Part shown: piece by piece, positions 8,604 to 17,225 of the stretch | Layout: each line of letters starts with the position of its first letter | Numbering within the stretch: position 1 is the stretch's first letter | Origin: Hirschia sp964352025 | GTDB taxonomy: Bacteria > Pseudomonadota > Alphaproteobacteria > Caulobacterales > Hyphomonadaceae | Assembly (NCBI GenBank): GCA_964352025.1 | Contig: CAYGPZ010000002.1 | Span: forward strand, 62,001-126,000 | Reading direction: 5' to 3' | Length of the DNA: 64,000 nucleotides | Notes under the pieces: generated by a model | Told to the model about the DNA's origin: nothing | Database searches by the model: none | The model's input: only the letters and a program-made list of their open reading frames with translations | Translations under genes and position numbers: made by a program

Positions 8604-8672
8604 ATAGAAGAGCTTTCAATTTTAATCTTTCACGGCTAATTCCTGTATTGAGTAAGTTAGAGGAAGTAGACG

Positions 8673-9617
8673 TTGAGTTGGGATCCATATGCTGCACTAG
8701 GCGTAAGCAAAAGTGCGAGTGATAAAGAAATTAAATCGGCATATCGTAAGCTTGCAAAAGAGCTGCACCCTGATGTGCGCCCAAATGATCCCGCCGCTGA
8801 GACTCGTTTTAAGCGGGTAACTGCTGCGTTTACATTGCTGTCTGATCCAAATCAGCGCGCTCTTTATGATCGCGGTGCTATTGATGCGGACGGCAATGAA
8901 AAAGCCCCTCAGTTTCGAGGCGGGTTTGGTGGTGGGCAAGGCCCCCATGGTTTTCAACAACGTCCGGGGGCGGATGGTTATTCCGGTGGGTTTGGCGGTG
9001 CAGGTCCGCGCGGTGGCCCTGATGTTTTTGAAGATTTATTCGGCGGTATGTTTGGTCAAGGCGCACGTCCACGTGGTGGTGCCGGAGGTTTTCGTCAGAC
9101 AAAAGGGGCTGACGTAAAATACAAGCTCGAAATCGATTTTCTGGATGCAATAAATGGTGCGCGCAAGCACGTCGGTATGGCAGATGGTCGGTCTTTGAAT
9201 GTAAACATTCCGGCTGGCGTTGAGCCTGGGCAGACTTTGAGATTGAAATCTCAAGGTGAACCGGGGCTTGGTGGCATGAATCCAGGAGATGCACTTGTCG
9301 AGATTGCGGTGAAAAATCACCCGGATTATGAGCGGTCCGGGAATAATGTCCGTATGGATTTACGTATTTCACTGGCAGAGGCTGTTGAGGGCGGGCGCGT
9401 AAAAGTGCCTACGCCATCAGGTGAAGTGTCTCTAAATATTGCGGCTGGCTCTAACTCTGGAAATGTTCTGCGACTCAAGGGCAAAGGTGTTCAGACAAAG
9501 GGCAGACCGGGTGATTTGTTAGTCCGGTTGATGGTTACCTTGCCTGAAAACGCAGATTCTGAATTGAAGTCATTTTTGAAATCTTGGCGAGGACGTGACA
9601 ATAATATCAGGGATTAG
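8673..9617 (+). CDS. CbpA-like DnaJ-family co-chaperone
   Basis: The 314-residue protein has an N-terminal J domain (residues 1-68) with the HPD triad at 32-34, a Gly/Phe-rich linker (about 80-135), and two DnaJ C-terminal substrate-binding domains (about 148-305). No CxxCxGxG zinc-finger repeats are present, which makes it class II (CbpA-like). It should deliver clients to DnaK and stimulate its ATPase. The start is TTG 8673 with GAGGAAG upstream; no ATG fits before the J domain. It follows g15 in the same direction, but the intervening 69 bases do not show it belongs to the GTA operon. Confidence 0.88.
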   Translation: MSWDPYAALGVSKSASDKEIKSAYRKLAKELHPDVRPNDPAAETRFKRVTAAFTLLSDPNQRALYDRGAIDADGNEKAPQFRGGFGGGQGPHGFQQRPGADGYSGGFGGAGPRGGPDVFEDLFGGMFGQGARPRGGAGGFRQTKGADVKYKLEIDFLDAINGARKHVGMADGRSLNVNIPAGVEPGQTLRLKSQGEPGLGGMNPGDALVEIAVKNHPDYERSGNNVRMDLRISLAEAVEGGRVKVPTPSGEVSLNIAAGSNSGNVLRLKGKGVQTKGRPGDLLVRLMVTLPENADSELKSFLKSWRGRDNNIRD

Positions 9618-9687
9618 TTCACTTTTTGAGCCTATATAGCGCAAATGAGTGCTTTATTGGTAGAGAGTTGAAAGGCTTAATAAAGCC

Positions 9688-10059
9688 ATGTTTTTTGTTC
9701 AGACAATGTTCAGAGCGTTGGGAATATCTCTTATTCTCATGATGCGAATTATATCTCTCTCAGCCATTGTATTGGCATTAGGCTTTTTACCGGCACAAGC
9801 GCAAGCTTGGCCTAGAGCTTCGCTTGTTCCTCAATCAGAAGCCAGAGATGCTGCGCGTGATGGAAGAACTGTTCCTTTTGCACAGATAAGTCGTCAATTG
9901 AGAGATAGATTTGGCGGAAAGCACATTGACGCGGCGATGTACTCTGATGAAGATGGCGGATATCATTACAAGGTAACTTGGATGGCAGGCGACGGAAAAC
10001 GCTTACTTATCAAAGTAGATGCTTTGTCAGGAACAATTCTGCATACCCGTGGAGGTTAG
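9688..10059 (+). CDS. Secreted PepSY-domain protein beside a two-component system
   Basis: The 123-residue protein has a signal peptide whose cleavage is likely after AQAQA (about residue 40). A single PepSY-like domain follows (ISRQLRDRFGGKHIDAAMY ... YHYKVTWMAGDGKRLLIKVDALSGTIL). ATGs at 9706, 9739 and 9742 are alternative starts; the later ones would give a more typical signal length. It ends 3 bases before the response regulator gene. Small PepSY proteins commonly sit next to FeuPQ/PhoPQ-like systems and may modulate the periplasmic face of the sensor, which is inference here. Confidence 0.75.
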   Translation: MFFVQTMFRALGISLILMMRIISLSAIVLALGFLPAQAQAWPRASLVPQSEARDAARDGRTVPFAQISRQLRDRFGGKHIDAAMYSDEDGGYHYKVTWMAGDGKRLLIKVDALSGTILHTRGG

Positions 10060-10062
10060 TAT

Positions 10063-10743
10063 ATGCGGCTTTTAGTTGTGGAAGATGACCCGGATTTGGG
10101 ACGTCAATTAAAGACATCTCTCACCGAAGCTGGATATGCTGTTGATCTAGCCGTTGATGGCGAAGATGGACACTTTCTAGGGGATACTGAACCCTATGAT
10201 GCAGTTATTCTGGATTTAGGTCTTCCTAAAATGGATGGCGTACGCGTTCTGGAACGTTGGCGTGGTGACGGTAAAGTCATGCCTGTTCTGATTCTGACTG
10301 CGCGTGATCGCTGGAGTGAAAAAGTTGCTGGTTTTGACGCCGGGGCTGATGACTACCTTACAAAACCATTTATCACCGAGGAACTTTTAGCTCGATTGCG
10401 TGCTTTGCTGCGTAGATCAGCTGGGCATGCGAGTTCTGCGCTGGAATTGGGAGATCTAAGAGTTGATACAAGTTCGGCTCGTGCTACTGTCGCGGGGCAG
10501 CCAATTAAACTTACAGCCCATGAATATCGCGTTCTTAGTTATATGATGCATTATCAAGGGCGTGTTGTTCCCCGCACTGAGCTCGTCGAACATATTTACG
10601 ACCAAGATTTTGATCGCGATTCAAACACGATTGAAGTTTTTGTAGGCCGTCTGCGTAAGAAAATTGGTTCTGATCGGATACTAACAGAGCGTGGTCTAGG
10701 CTATCGTTTGGTTGATCCAGCTGCAGAAGATTCAACGACGTAA
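10063..10743 (+). CDS. OmpR/PhoB-family response regulator (FeuP-like)
   Basis: The 226-residue protein has a receiver domain (1-115; acidic pocket EDD at 7-9, phospho-acceptor D51, K102 in YLTKPF). A C-terminal winged helix follows (about 130-220) and ends in the typical ERGLGYRL. GGAGG precedes the ATG. It is cotranscribed with the PepSY gene upstream and the kinase 39 bases downstream. Similarity to rhizobial FeuP-type regulators is from family knowledge; the signal is unknown. Confidence 0.9.
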   Translation: MRLLVVEDDPDLGRQLKTSLTEAGYAVDLAVDGEDGHFLGDTEPYDAVILDLGLPKMDGVRVLERWRGDGKVMPVLILTARDRWSEKVAGFDAGADDYLTKPFITEELLARLRALLRRSAGHASSALELGDLRVDTSSARATVAGQPIKLTAHEYRVLSYMMHYQGRVVPRTELVEHIYDQDFDRDSNTIEVFVGRLRKKIGSDRILTERGLGYRLVDPAAEDSTT

Positions 10744-10782
10744 AATAGATAGACTGATATTTAGAGTCGAACTGGCGATATT

Positions 10783-12222
10783 GTGTCCCAAGAAATAGAA
10801 AATATCTCTTCTGATGATGCGGACCAGTGGTGGAATATTCTGTATAGACAAATTTGGGGGTCTATCGCGGGACGGTTATTGACGCTTTCATTTGTCATGA
10901 GTGTGTTAATTGTTGTTTCTGCAACACTTTTTCTAGGAGCTTCTTATCGTAAAGAAACGGAAGCTCTTTTGAATAATGAGTTAGAAGCCACCATTCAAAC
11001 GCTTACAAATGCGCTGAACTCTGATCCTGATGGGACGTTAGTGCTTGATCAGAATTTATTGCCTAATGACCCAAGGTTTCAGCGCGTTTTGTCGGGGTGG
11101 TATTATGGGTATTTGGATTTAGGTGTTGATCTTAAAATTCAGGAGCCTGTCTTATCGCGTAGTATCTGGGATGGGGATTTACCCATTAGCCAGCTGGATG
11201 TTCAGACAGCGTATAGCAAATTGGGTGAAGTCTTTTATCACAATGATATGGACCCAGACGAGCAACCCATTCGTGTCGCTTTGCGCGTAATATTATTGCC
11301 AGACCGTGTCGCACCTGTCGCTTTATTTGCCGCCATTAATAGTAAAGCAGCCTTGAAAGCCGAAGAAGGACTGCGAAATCGTCTGATAGCGGTTGTTGGC
11401 CTAATGCTGATGGGAATGTTGGTCGCCATTGGTTTTATGATCCACCATAGTTTAGCTCCTTTGCGGCGTATTCGAGAGAATTTAGACGACATTCGAGACG
11501 GAAATGAAACAAGGCTAACTGGGCACTACTCAACCGAAATTGAGCCTCTTGTTCAAGACATGAATAGGGTGCTTGATCACAACCAAGAAGTTGTTGAACG
11601 CGCACGGACTCATGTGGGCAATCTAGCGCATGCCCTTAAAAATCCAATTGCTGTATTGATGAATGAGCCGGGTGGCGATGAAGCATACGCGACAATGGTA
11701 AAACAGAACGCTAAAGCTATGTGGCAGAATGTGGATCATTATTTAAAACGTGCGCAGGCCGCTGCCAGAGCGGAAGTTTTAGGCGCGCGTACCGAGGTTG
11801 AGCCAGCAGTTGAAGACATTGCGATATTGCTTGAGCGAGTTCATCGCGACAAAAATCTAGCTGTTGAGATCGATATATCTGATGATGTGGTCTTCAAAGG
11901 TGAAAGACAGGATTTAGACGATCTTGTCGGTAACCTGATGGAAAACGCGGCCAAATGGTGTACGCGGCGTGTTCGAGTCACAGTGAAAGAAGAAAGTGAC
12001 CAATTGATAGTCTTAGTTGATGATGACGGTCCAGGGTTGAAGCCGGAACAACGCGAAATTGCGGTTAAACGAGGCCAAAGACTAGATGAAACAGAACCTG
12101 GAACTGGATTAGGGCTGTCAATCGTGAAGGAATTGTCAGAAATGTATGGCGGTTCGTTTGAACTTAATGATAGTCCTTTTGGTGGGCTGCGTGCTCATCT
12201 TGTTTTGCCGAGAGCTGTTTAG
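10783..12222 (+). CDS. Membrane sensor histidine kinase (FeuQ-like)
   Basis: The 479-residue protein starts at GTG 10783. It has membrane segments at about 33-52 and 201-222, a periplasmic domain between them, and a HAMP region. The phospho-acceptor is H283 in a divergent dimerisation helix (NLAHALKNPIAVL), followed by an HATPase domain with N box, DDDGPGL and GTGLGLSIV. The LAHALKNP pattern is that of the PhoQ/FeuQ group. It ends 3 bases before the ccmI gene, so the two-component and cytochrome c genes may be read through. Confidence 0.9.
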   Translation: MSQEIENISSDDADQWWNILYRQIWGSIAGRLLTLSFVMSVLIVVSATLFLGASYRKETEALLNNELEATIQTLTNALNSDPDGTLVLDQNLLPNDPRFQRVLSGWYYGYLDLGVDLKIQEPVLSRSIWDGDLPISQLDVQTAYSKLGEVFYHNDMDPDEQPIRVALRVILLPDRVAPVALFAAINSKAALKAEEGLRNRLIAVVGLMLMGMLVAIGFMIHHSLAPLRRIRENLDDIRDGNETRLTGHYSTEIEPLVQDMNRVLDHNQEVVERARTHVGNLAHALKNPIAVLMNEPGGDEAYATMVKQNAKAMWQNVDHYLKRAQAAARAEVLGARTEVEPAVEDIAILLERVHRDKNLAVEIDISDDVVFKGERQDLDDLVGNLMENAAKWCTRRVRVTVKEESDQLIVLVDDDGPGLKPEQREIAVKRGQRLDETEPGTGLGLSIVKELSEMYGGSFELNDSPFGGLRAHLVLPRAV

Positions 12223-12225
12223 AGT

Positions 12226-12921
12226 ATGGTTGTTATTGCATTTGGATTAGTTTCTGCGCTTGCGCTTACCTTTTGGATTGGCAAATCTTGGCCCGTTCGA
12301 GCTGGCATATTTGGAGCTTTAGCTGCGGGAATAGGTTTTTACGCCTATTTAGGCGCTCCTAATACGCCGGATTTGCCGCTAGCAGGGCGTCTGGAAAGTC
12401 TGCGTGAAATGGATCCGCAAAAAGTGACCGCTGAGCAGTGGATTGCACTGCTTAATGAGCGCGCGCAGGAAGACCCTGAAGATCCGTTACCATTCAAATT
12501 TATTGGTGATATTCTTATCCAACAAGGCAAAGTTGATGAGGCTATTACAGCATATCAAACGGCATTGAGGCGTGATCCGCAATATGTTGAAGCGTTGACG
12601 CCATTGGCAGATGCGCTAGTCGCACGAGAAGGTCGTCGTGTGACTGAACAAGCGCAACAAATTTATATGGCTGCTTTTGCAGCAAATACGAGAGATGTCA
12701 CAGCCGCCTTTATGCCTGGTATGAAGTTTTGGCTGGAAGGTGATCGAGAAGGTGCACGAGCTTGGTGGGCTGAAGCTAAGTCCCTTATGTCTCCCAATGC
12801 ACCCGAGACTGCTGAATTTGCGACTCAGGTTGAGATGCTAGAGAATGCTATGGCAGCGGTAGCAAGGCCTGAAAATGAGATATTGGCCGAACCTAGTGAA
12901 TCTGAAGTAGCGGAAAACTAG
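12226..12921 (+). CDS. ccmI: CcmI/CycH-like TPR protein of cytochrome c maturation
   Basis: The 231-residue protein has two N-terminal membrane segments (about 3-17 and 24-41). A periplasmic TPR region follows (about 80-165), including DPLPFKFIGDILIQQGKVDEAITAYQTALRRDP. CcmI binds apocytochrome c and passes it to the CcmFH haem ligase. It is shorter than the classic protein of about 400 residues, but its position directly before ccmE, ccmF and ccmH (the cycHJKL order) supports the call. Confidence 0.8.
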   Translation: MVVIAFGLVSALALTFWIGKSWPVRAGIFGALAAGIGFYAYLGAPNTPDLPLAGRLESLREMDPQKVTAEQWIALLNERAQEDPEDPLPFKFIGDILIQQGKVDEAITAYQTALRRDPQYVEALTPLADALVAREGRRVTEQAQQIYMAAFAANTRDVTAAFMPGMKFWLEGDREGARAWWAEAKSLMSPNAPETAEFATQVEMLENAMAAVARPENEILAEPSESEVAEN

Positions 12922-13023
12922 CGTATTGGGTGTTTAAAAGCATGAGACCGCAGGTCACATACTTTATGCCTAGCGGTGAGTTTAGAATGAGTTATATCTA
13001 GCCTATAATAAAGGAAAAGATAC

Positions 13024-13488
13024 ATGCGTGCGCGTTCCCAAAGAGCTTGGTTGATAGGTGTTGCAGGCGTTTTGCTTGTAGGTGCTGTGGCGTTGGTCAT
13101 GAGCGCATTGGGAGATAATGCAAGTTATTCCAGAACGCCAACTGAAGTTGTGACTGAAAATATCGTCAAAGTCGGGGAGCGCATCCGTATTGGTGGACTT
13201 GTTGGTGTTGATTCAATCGCACAAGACGGTGCTTTGGTGAAATTCGAAATTACGGATGGCGAATTCGGGGTGAATGTCGTCTATGATGGATTAACCCCTG
13301 ACTTGTTTGAAGAAGGTCAAGGCATTGTAGCGGAAGGCGTTTATCAAGCAGATGGCAGCTTAGTAGCTAGCCGATTAGTTGCACGTCATGACGAGAGTTA
13401 TATGCCCAAAGAAGCTTATGAAGCTTTGAAAGCTGCGGGTGGTGAAGACGCCGTCAAAGCATCTACTTATAAGGCGAAGGACCTATAA
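13024..13488 (+). CDS. ccmE: Cytochrome c maturation haem chaperone CcmE
   Basis: The 154-residue protein has one N-terminal membrane anchor (about 9-28) and an OB-fold periplasmic domain. It carries the haem-attachment motif HDESYMP with H122 as the covalent haem ligand and Y126 as a likely axial ligand. It receives haem from CcmCD and passes it to CcmF. The stop overlaps the ccmF start (TAATG). About 100 bases separate it from ccmI, with AAAGGAAAAG upstream of the ATG. Confidence 0.95.
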   Translation: MRARSQRAWLIGVAGVLLVGAVALVMSALGDNASYSRTPTEVVTENIVKVGERIRIGGLVGVDSIAQDGALVKFEITDGEFGVNVVYDGLTPDLFEEGQGIVAEGVYQADGSLVASRLVARHDESYMPKEAYEALKAAGGEDAVKASTYKAKDL

Positions 13489-15443
13489 TGACTGAACTTG
13501 GCCACATAAGTATTTTTATTGCACTTGGCGCGTCATTGCTCGCTTGTGTTTTTGGGATTTTAAAGAAATCGGAAGAAACAAATAAATCTATTCTGACCGC
13601 TGCCGGCGCTACTTTTTTTGCTTTTCTGACTTTGATATGGGCATTTCTTCAGTCTGATTTTTCTCTCGCGCTTGTTGTAAACCATTCCCACTCACTCAAG
13701 CCTGTATTTTATAAATTTGCGGGAACGTGGGGAAATCATGAAGGTTCAATGCTTTTATGGTGCCTGATTACATTGATGTTCGGTGCGGTTGCTGTCTGGA
13801 TCATGAAGCCGAGCACTTTAAAAACACAGGCGTTGGGCGTTCAAGCTGGCCTGTCATTCCTTTCATTGGCTTATTTGTTATTTGCATCCTCTCCGTTCAC
13901 ACGGATAGATCCGGCACCGTTTGATGGATCAGGACTTAACCCGCTATTACAAGATCCGGCATTAGCGTTCCATCCACCGATGTTATATTTGGGTTATGTT
14001 GGATTTTCATTTGTGTTTTCATTGGCCGCGGCCGGTATGATGGCAAATGATGTGGGAGCAAGCTGGGCTAAAACTGTTCGACCGTGGGCTTTGTTTGCAT
14101 GGTCATGCTTGACGATCGGTATCTCATTGGGCGGAATATGGGCCTATTACGAGCTTGGTTGGGGTGGCTGGTGGTTCTGGGACCCTGTTGAAAATGCGTC
14201 CTTAATGCCTTGGCTAGTTGGTGCAGCACTTGTGCACTCAATAATCGTGACACAAAAACGCGGATCTATGGCGTCATGGACGGTATTTTTGTCTGCTTTG
14301 ACATTCTGTCTATCCATATTGGGTGCATTCCTTGTACGCTCTGGTGTGCTGACATCAGTGCACGCGTTCGCATTGGACCCTGAACGCGGACGTCTATTGC
14401 TTATTGGATTATTGCTTGTATCTGGATTTGCCTTTTCATTATTTGCGTGGCGAGGACCAGGACTTAAATCGGGAAGCGAATTTGATCCGGTTAGCCGTGA
14501 AGGCGCGCTGATTTTGAATAATCTATTTCTGTCTGTGGCTGCAGCGACGGTTTTAGTTGGTACGCTTTACCCATTGGCAATAGAGGTTGTGACTGGCGAA
14601 AAGATATCTGTTGGACCTCCTTATTTTGACCTAACCTTAACGCCATTAATGGGGCTTTTGTTTTTAGCGCCACCGATAGCCCAGGCGATGACTTGGCGTA
14701 TTTCTGAAATATCTCCAATCCTTAAAAACTTGATCATTGCAGCCGCAATTGCATTGGCTGCTGGTGCAGCTGCGTTTGTGCTGCTTTCAGGAAAATTATG
14801 GGCTGTATTTGGAGTTACAGTAGGTGTCTGGCTTATTTGCGGAACAATTTCTGACTTTGTAAAACGGCTTGGTGGTGGCGGTCTAAAACGCGTATTTAAA
14901 ATGTCGCTTGGTGTATGGGGACTTACAATTGCTCATATCGGACTGGGCATATTTGTGGTCGGTGCCGTTGTTGAAACCAATGGGCGTATAGAACGTACTT
15001 TTGCGATGACCCAAGGTGAAAGTGTTGATCTTGGAGATTGGACTTTCACGTTTAATGGGGCGACATATGAAGAAGGCCCGAACTATTTCGCTGATCGAGG
15101 ATATATTACGGCGGAAAAAGGTTCTCGCAAATTAGAGCTGTACCCAGAAAAACGCATGTATCCAGTATCTGGTACACCGACGACTGAGGTCGCTATTCGA
15201 AAGTCTTTGACAGGGGACCTTTATGTCGCTTTGGGTGATCCTATTCGTGGCGAAAAAAATGGTTGGACGGTACGCGTTTCCATTAATCCTCTGATTGATT
15301 TCGTCTTTGGTGGTGTCGCTTTGATAGCTCTGGGAGGCTTTATGGCTTTTGCTAATCAGAGATCAAGGTCGCGATCTAAGTCGTCCTCAGTTGACGAAAA
15401 ACGAATGCAAGGGTGGTCTGAAAGCGGAGAGTTAGCAAAATGA
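13488..15443 (+). CDS. ccmF: Cytochrome c haem lyase subunit CcmF
   Basis: The 651-residue polytopic membrane protein has the tryptophan-rich haem-handling motif WGGWWFWDPVEN near residues 224-235 and many membrane helices. A long periplasmic loop before the last helix is seen (about residues 500-600). It performs stereospecific haem attachment to apocytochrome c together with CcmH and CcmI. Its start overlaps the ccmE stop and its stop overlaps the ccmH start (ATGA), so translation is coupled. Length is typical. Confidence 0.96.
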   Translation: MTELGHISIFIALGASLLACVFGILKKSEETNKSILTAAGATFFAFLTLIWAFLQSDFSLALVVNHSHSLKPVFYKFAGTWGNHEGSMLLWCLITLMFGAVAVWIMKPSTLKTQALGVQAGLSFLSLAYLLFASSPFTRIDPAPFDGSGLNPLLQDPALAFHPPMLYLGYVGFSFVFSLAAAGMMANDVGASWAKTVRPWALFAWSCLTIGISLGGIWAYYELGWGGWWFWDPVENASLMPWLVGAALVHSIIVTQKRGSMASWTVFLSALTFCLSILGAFLVRSGVLTSVHAFALDPERGRLLLIGLLLVSGFAFSLFAWRGPGLKSGSEFDPVSREGALILNNLFLSVAAATVLVGTLYPLAIEVVTGEKISVGPPYFDLTLTPLMGLLFLAPPIAQAMTWRISEISPILKNLIIAAAIALAAGAAAFVLLSGKLWAVFGVTVGVWLICGTISDFVKRLGGGGLKRVFKMSLGVWGLTIAHIGLGIFVVGAVVETNGRIERTFAMTQGESVDLGDWTFTFNGATYEEGPNYFADRGYITAEKGSRKLELYPEKRMYPVSGTPTTEVAIRKSLTGDLYVALGDPIRGEKNGWTVRVSINPLIDFVFGGVALIALGGFMAFANQRSRSRSKSSSVDEKRMQGWSESGELAK

Positions 15444-15853
15444 TAGTTGAATTATTATTTGCTGCTGCACTATCTGATGCTCCGCTTGATGATGCGGCCC
15501 TTGAGGCACGCGCTCAGATACTGATGCGTGAGATCAGGTGCGTCTCTTGTGAGAATGAACCGATCTCTCAATCAGCATCAGAAATAGCCGGAGATATGCG
15601 ACATCTAGTGAGGTCTCAGATACAGGCAGGTTCTTCTGACAAGGATGTTAGGGAATGGTTTGCGGAGCGCTATGGTGATTTTGTGTTGTTTCGGCCTAAA
15701 TCAGGCGGCGGCGGCGCTTTTCTATGGGCGTTCCCATTCGTGCTTTTAGTGTGGGCAGCGGGTAGTATTGTCTTAGCTGTACGCGCTCGAAAGAGTCGTA
15801 AATCCAAATCTCTTACGCCTGAGCAAATTAGTGATCACGAAAACGATATCTAG
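15440..15853 (+). CDS. ccmH: Cytochrome c maturation thiol reductase CcmH/CycL
   Basis: The 137-residue protein begins with a short signal sequence. It carries the redox motif RCVSC (C34, C37) in the three-helix CcmH domain and has one C-terminal membrane helix (about 98-117). It reduces the apocytochrome CXXCH disulfide. It lacks the TPR extension found in enterobacterial CcmH, because here the TPR part is the separate CcmI. No ccmG or ccmABCD genes are in this window; alphaproteobacteria usually keep them elsewhere. Confidence 0.94.
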   Translation: MIVELLFAAALSDAPLDDAALEARAQILMREIRCVSCENEPISQSASEIAGDMRHLVRSQIQAGSSDKDVREWFAERYGDFVLFRPKSGGGGAFLWAFPFVLLVWAAGSIVLAVRARKSRKSKSLTPEQISDHENDI

Positions 15854-15932
15854 CTTGATATGAATTTAGCTTGCTAATTCAGAAAACTGCCCCACCTTAT
15901 GTCTATATCTGAATATTTTGGAGCTATTAGAC

Positions 15933-17144
15933 ATGCCTCATTCGTCAAAGATGGAAATCCCCGGAAGCCTTGGGCATAATTTAGCTGCTAGATTTGATAC
16001 GCCAGAGGGAACGCCGCGCGGATTCGCAATATTTGCTCATTGTTTTGCTTGTTCTAAAGAACAATTTGCGACAGCTCGAATAGCTCGCCAGCTAGTTCGT
16101 CTCGGTGTCGGTGTATTGAGGTTTGATTTTACCGGACTAGGCTTTTCTGAAGGTGAGTTTTCTGAAACCACTTTTTCTTCAAATATCGATGATTTGGCAG
16201 CGGCTGCCAAATGGATGGAAGATCAGGGAATGGCCCCGACTTTGGCAATAGGACATTCTTTGGGTGGGGCTGCAGTTCTAGCGGCTGCCGATAAATTGCC
16301 AACTGTTAAAGCATTTGTATCTGTCGCTGCACCATCTTGTGCGAAGCATGTAACAGAGAATTTTGCATCCAAAGTTGATGAGATCTCGTCAAAAGGCGAA
16401 GCTGAAGTTGAGCTAGGTGGCCGTACTTTTACAATCAAAAAACAATTTCTTGATGATGTTCAAGATGAACGCGTTATAGAATCTGTGCGTCACCTAAAAC
16501 GTCCAATTCTGGTTATGCATTCTCCGATCGACAATACTGTTGGGATAGAGAATGCGAATGATATTTTCCTCGCCGCTAAACACCCCAAAAGCTATGTTTC
16601 TTTAGATGATTCTGATCACCTTTTAACAAAGAGGGAAGACGCAGAATATGTAGCTAGAGTCATAGCATCTTGGGCAACTCATTATGCTCTTTCGCCTCTT
16701 GGGGACGTGGCAGCAATATCTCCCGTGAACGGTGATGAACAAGTGGTCGTAGAAGAGACTGGTCGTGGTAAATATGAAAACTGGGTTGTGACGGGTGAAT
16801 ACCGTGGTTTAGCAGGAGAGCCTATTTCTGTTGGCGGAGATGGAGCAGGGCCAACCCCTTACCAATATTTAAGTGCAGGACTTGGGGCATGTACGTCTAT
16901 AACGATGCGTATGTATGCGGATAGAAAAGGCTGGCCAGTCGACAAGATTTCTGTCTCAGTGTCACATAATAAAGAGAAAAATGAAGTTGATTCGAGCGAC
17001 ATTGATGTATTTTCGCGGGAAATTACGATGTCAGGCAATATTGATGAAAGCCAACGCAAAAAAATGATGGAAATAGCGGATAAATGCCCAGTTCATAAGA
17101 CTTTACATAGGGTAAGTTCAGTCCGCACCACAGAATCGACATGA
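15933..17144 (+). CDS. Alpha/beta hydrolase-OsmC fusion protein
   Basis: The 403-residue protein joins an N-terminal alpha/beta hydrolase to a C-terminal OsmC/Ohr-like domain. The hydrolase (about 10-255) has the nucleophile S109 in AIGHSLGGAA and a likely catalytic His in DSDHLLT near 230. The OsmC part (about 270-400) has the two redox cysteines C319 (LGACTS) and C385 (DKCPVHKTL). This known fusion type is linked to organic hydroperoxide or thiol-stress defence; its substrate is not established. ATG 15933 is chosen over TTG 15918 because of GGAGC upstream. It sits between ccmH and degP, genes that are adjacent in the rhizobial cycHJKL-degP order. Confidence 0.9.
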   Translation: MPHSSKMEIPGSLGHNLAARFDTPEGTPRGFAIFAHCFACSKEQFATARIARQLVRLGVGVLRFDFTGLGFSEGEFSETTFSSNIDDLAAAAKWMEDQGMAPTLAIGHSLGGAAVLAAADKLPTVKAFVSVAAPSCAKHVTENFASKVDEISSKGEAEVELGGRTFTIKKQFLDDVQDERVIESVRHLKRPILVMHSPIDNTVGIENANDIFLAAKHPKSYVSLDDSDHLLTKREDAEYVARVIASWATHYALSPLGDVAAISPVNGDEQVVVEETGRGKYENWVVTGEYRGLAGEPISVGGDGAGPTPYQYLSAGLGACTSITMRMYADRKGWPVDKISVSVSHNKEKNEVDSSDIDVFSREITMSGNIDESQRKKMMEIADKCPVHKTLHRVSSVRTTEST

Positions 17145-17225
17145 AGCGATCATAATTTTTGACTTAAAGACACGAAATGCTCTCTGTAGAGTTGCAGAAC
17201 AAGAGTAGGATTAAGAGGAATACAA

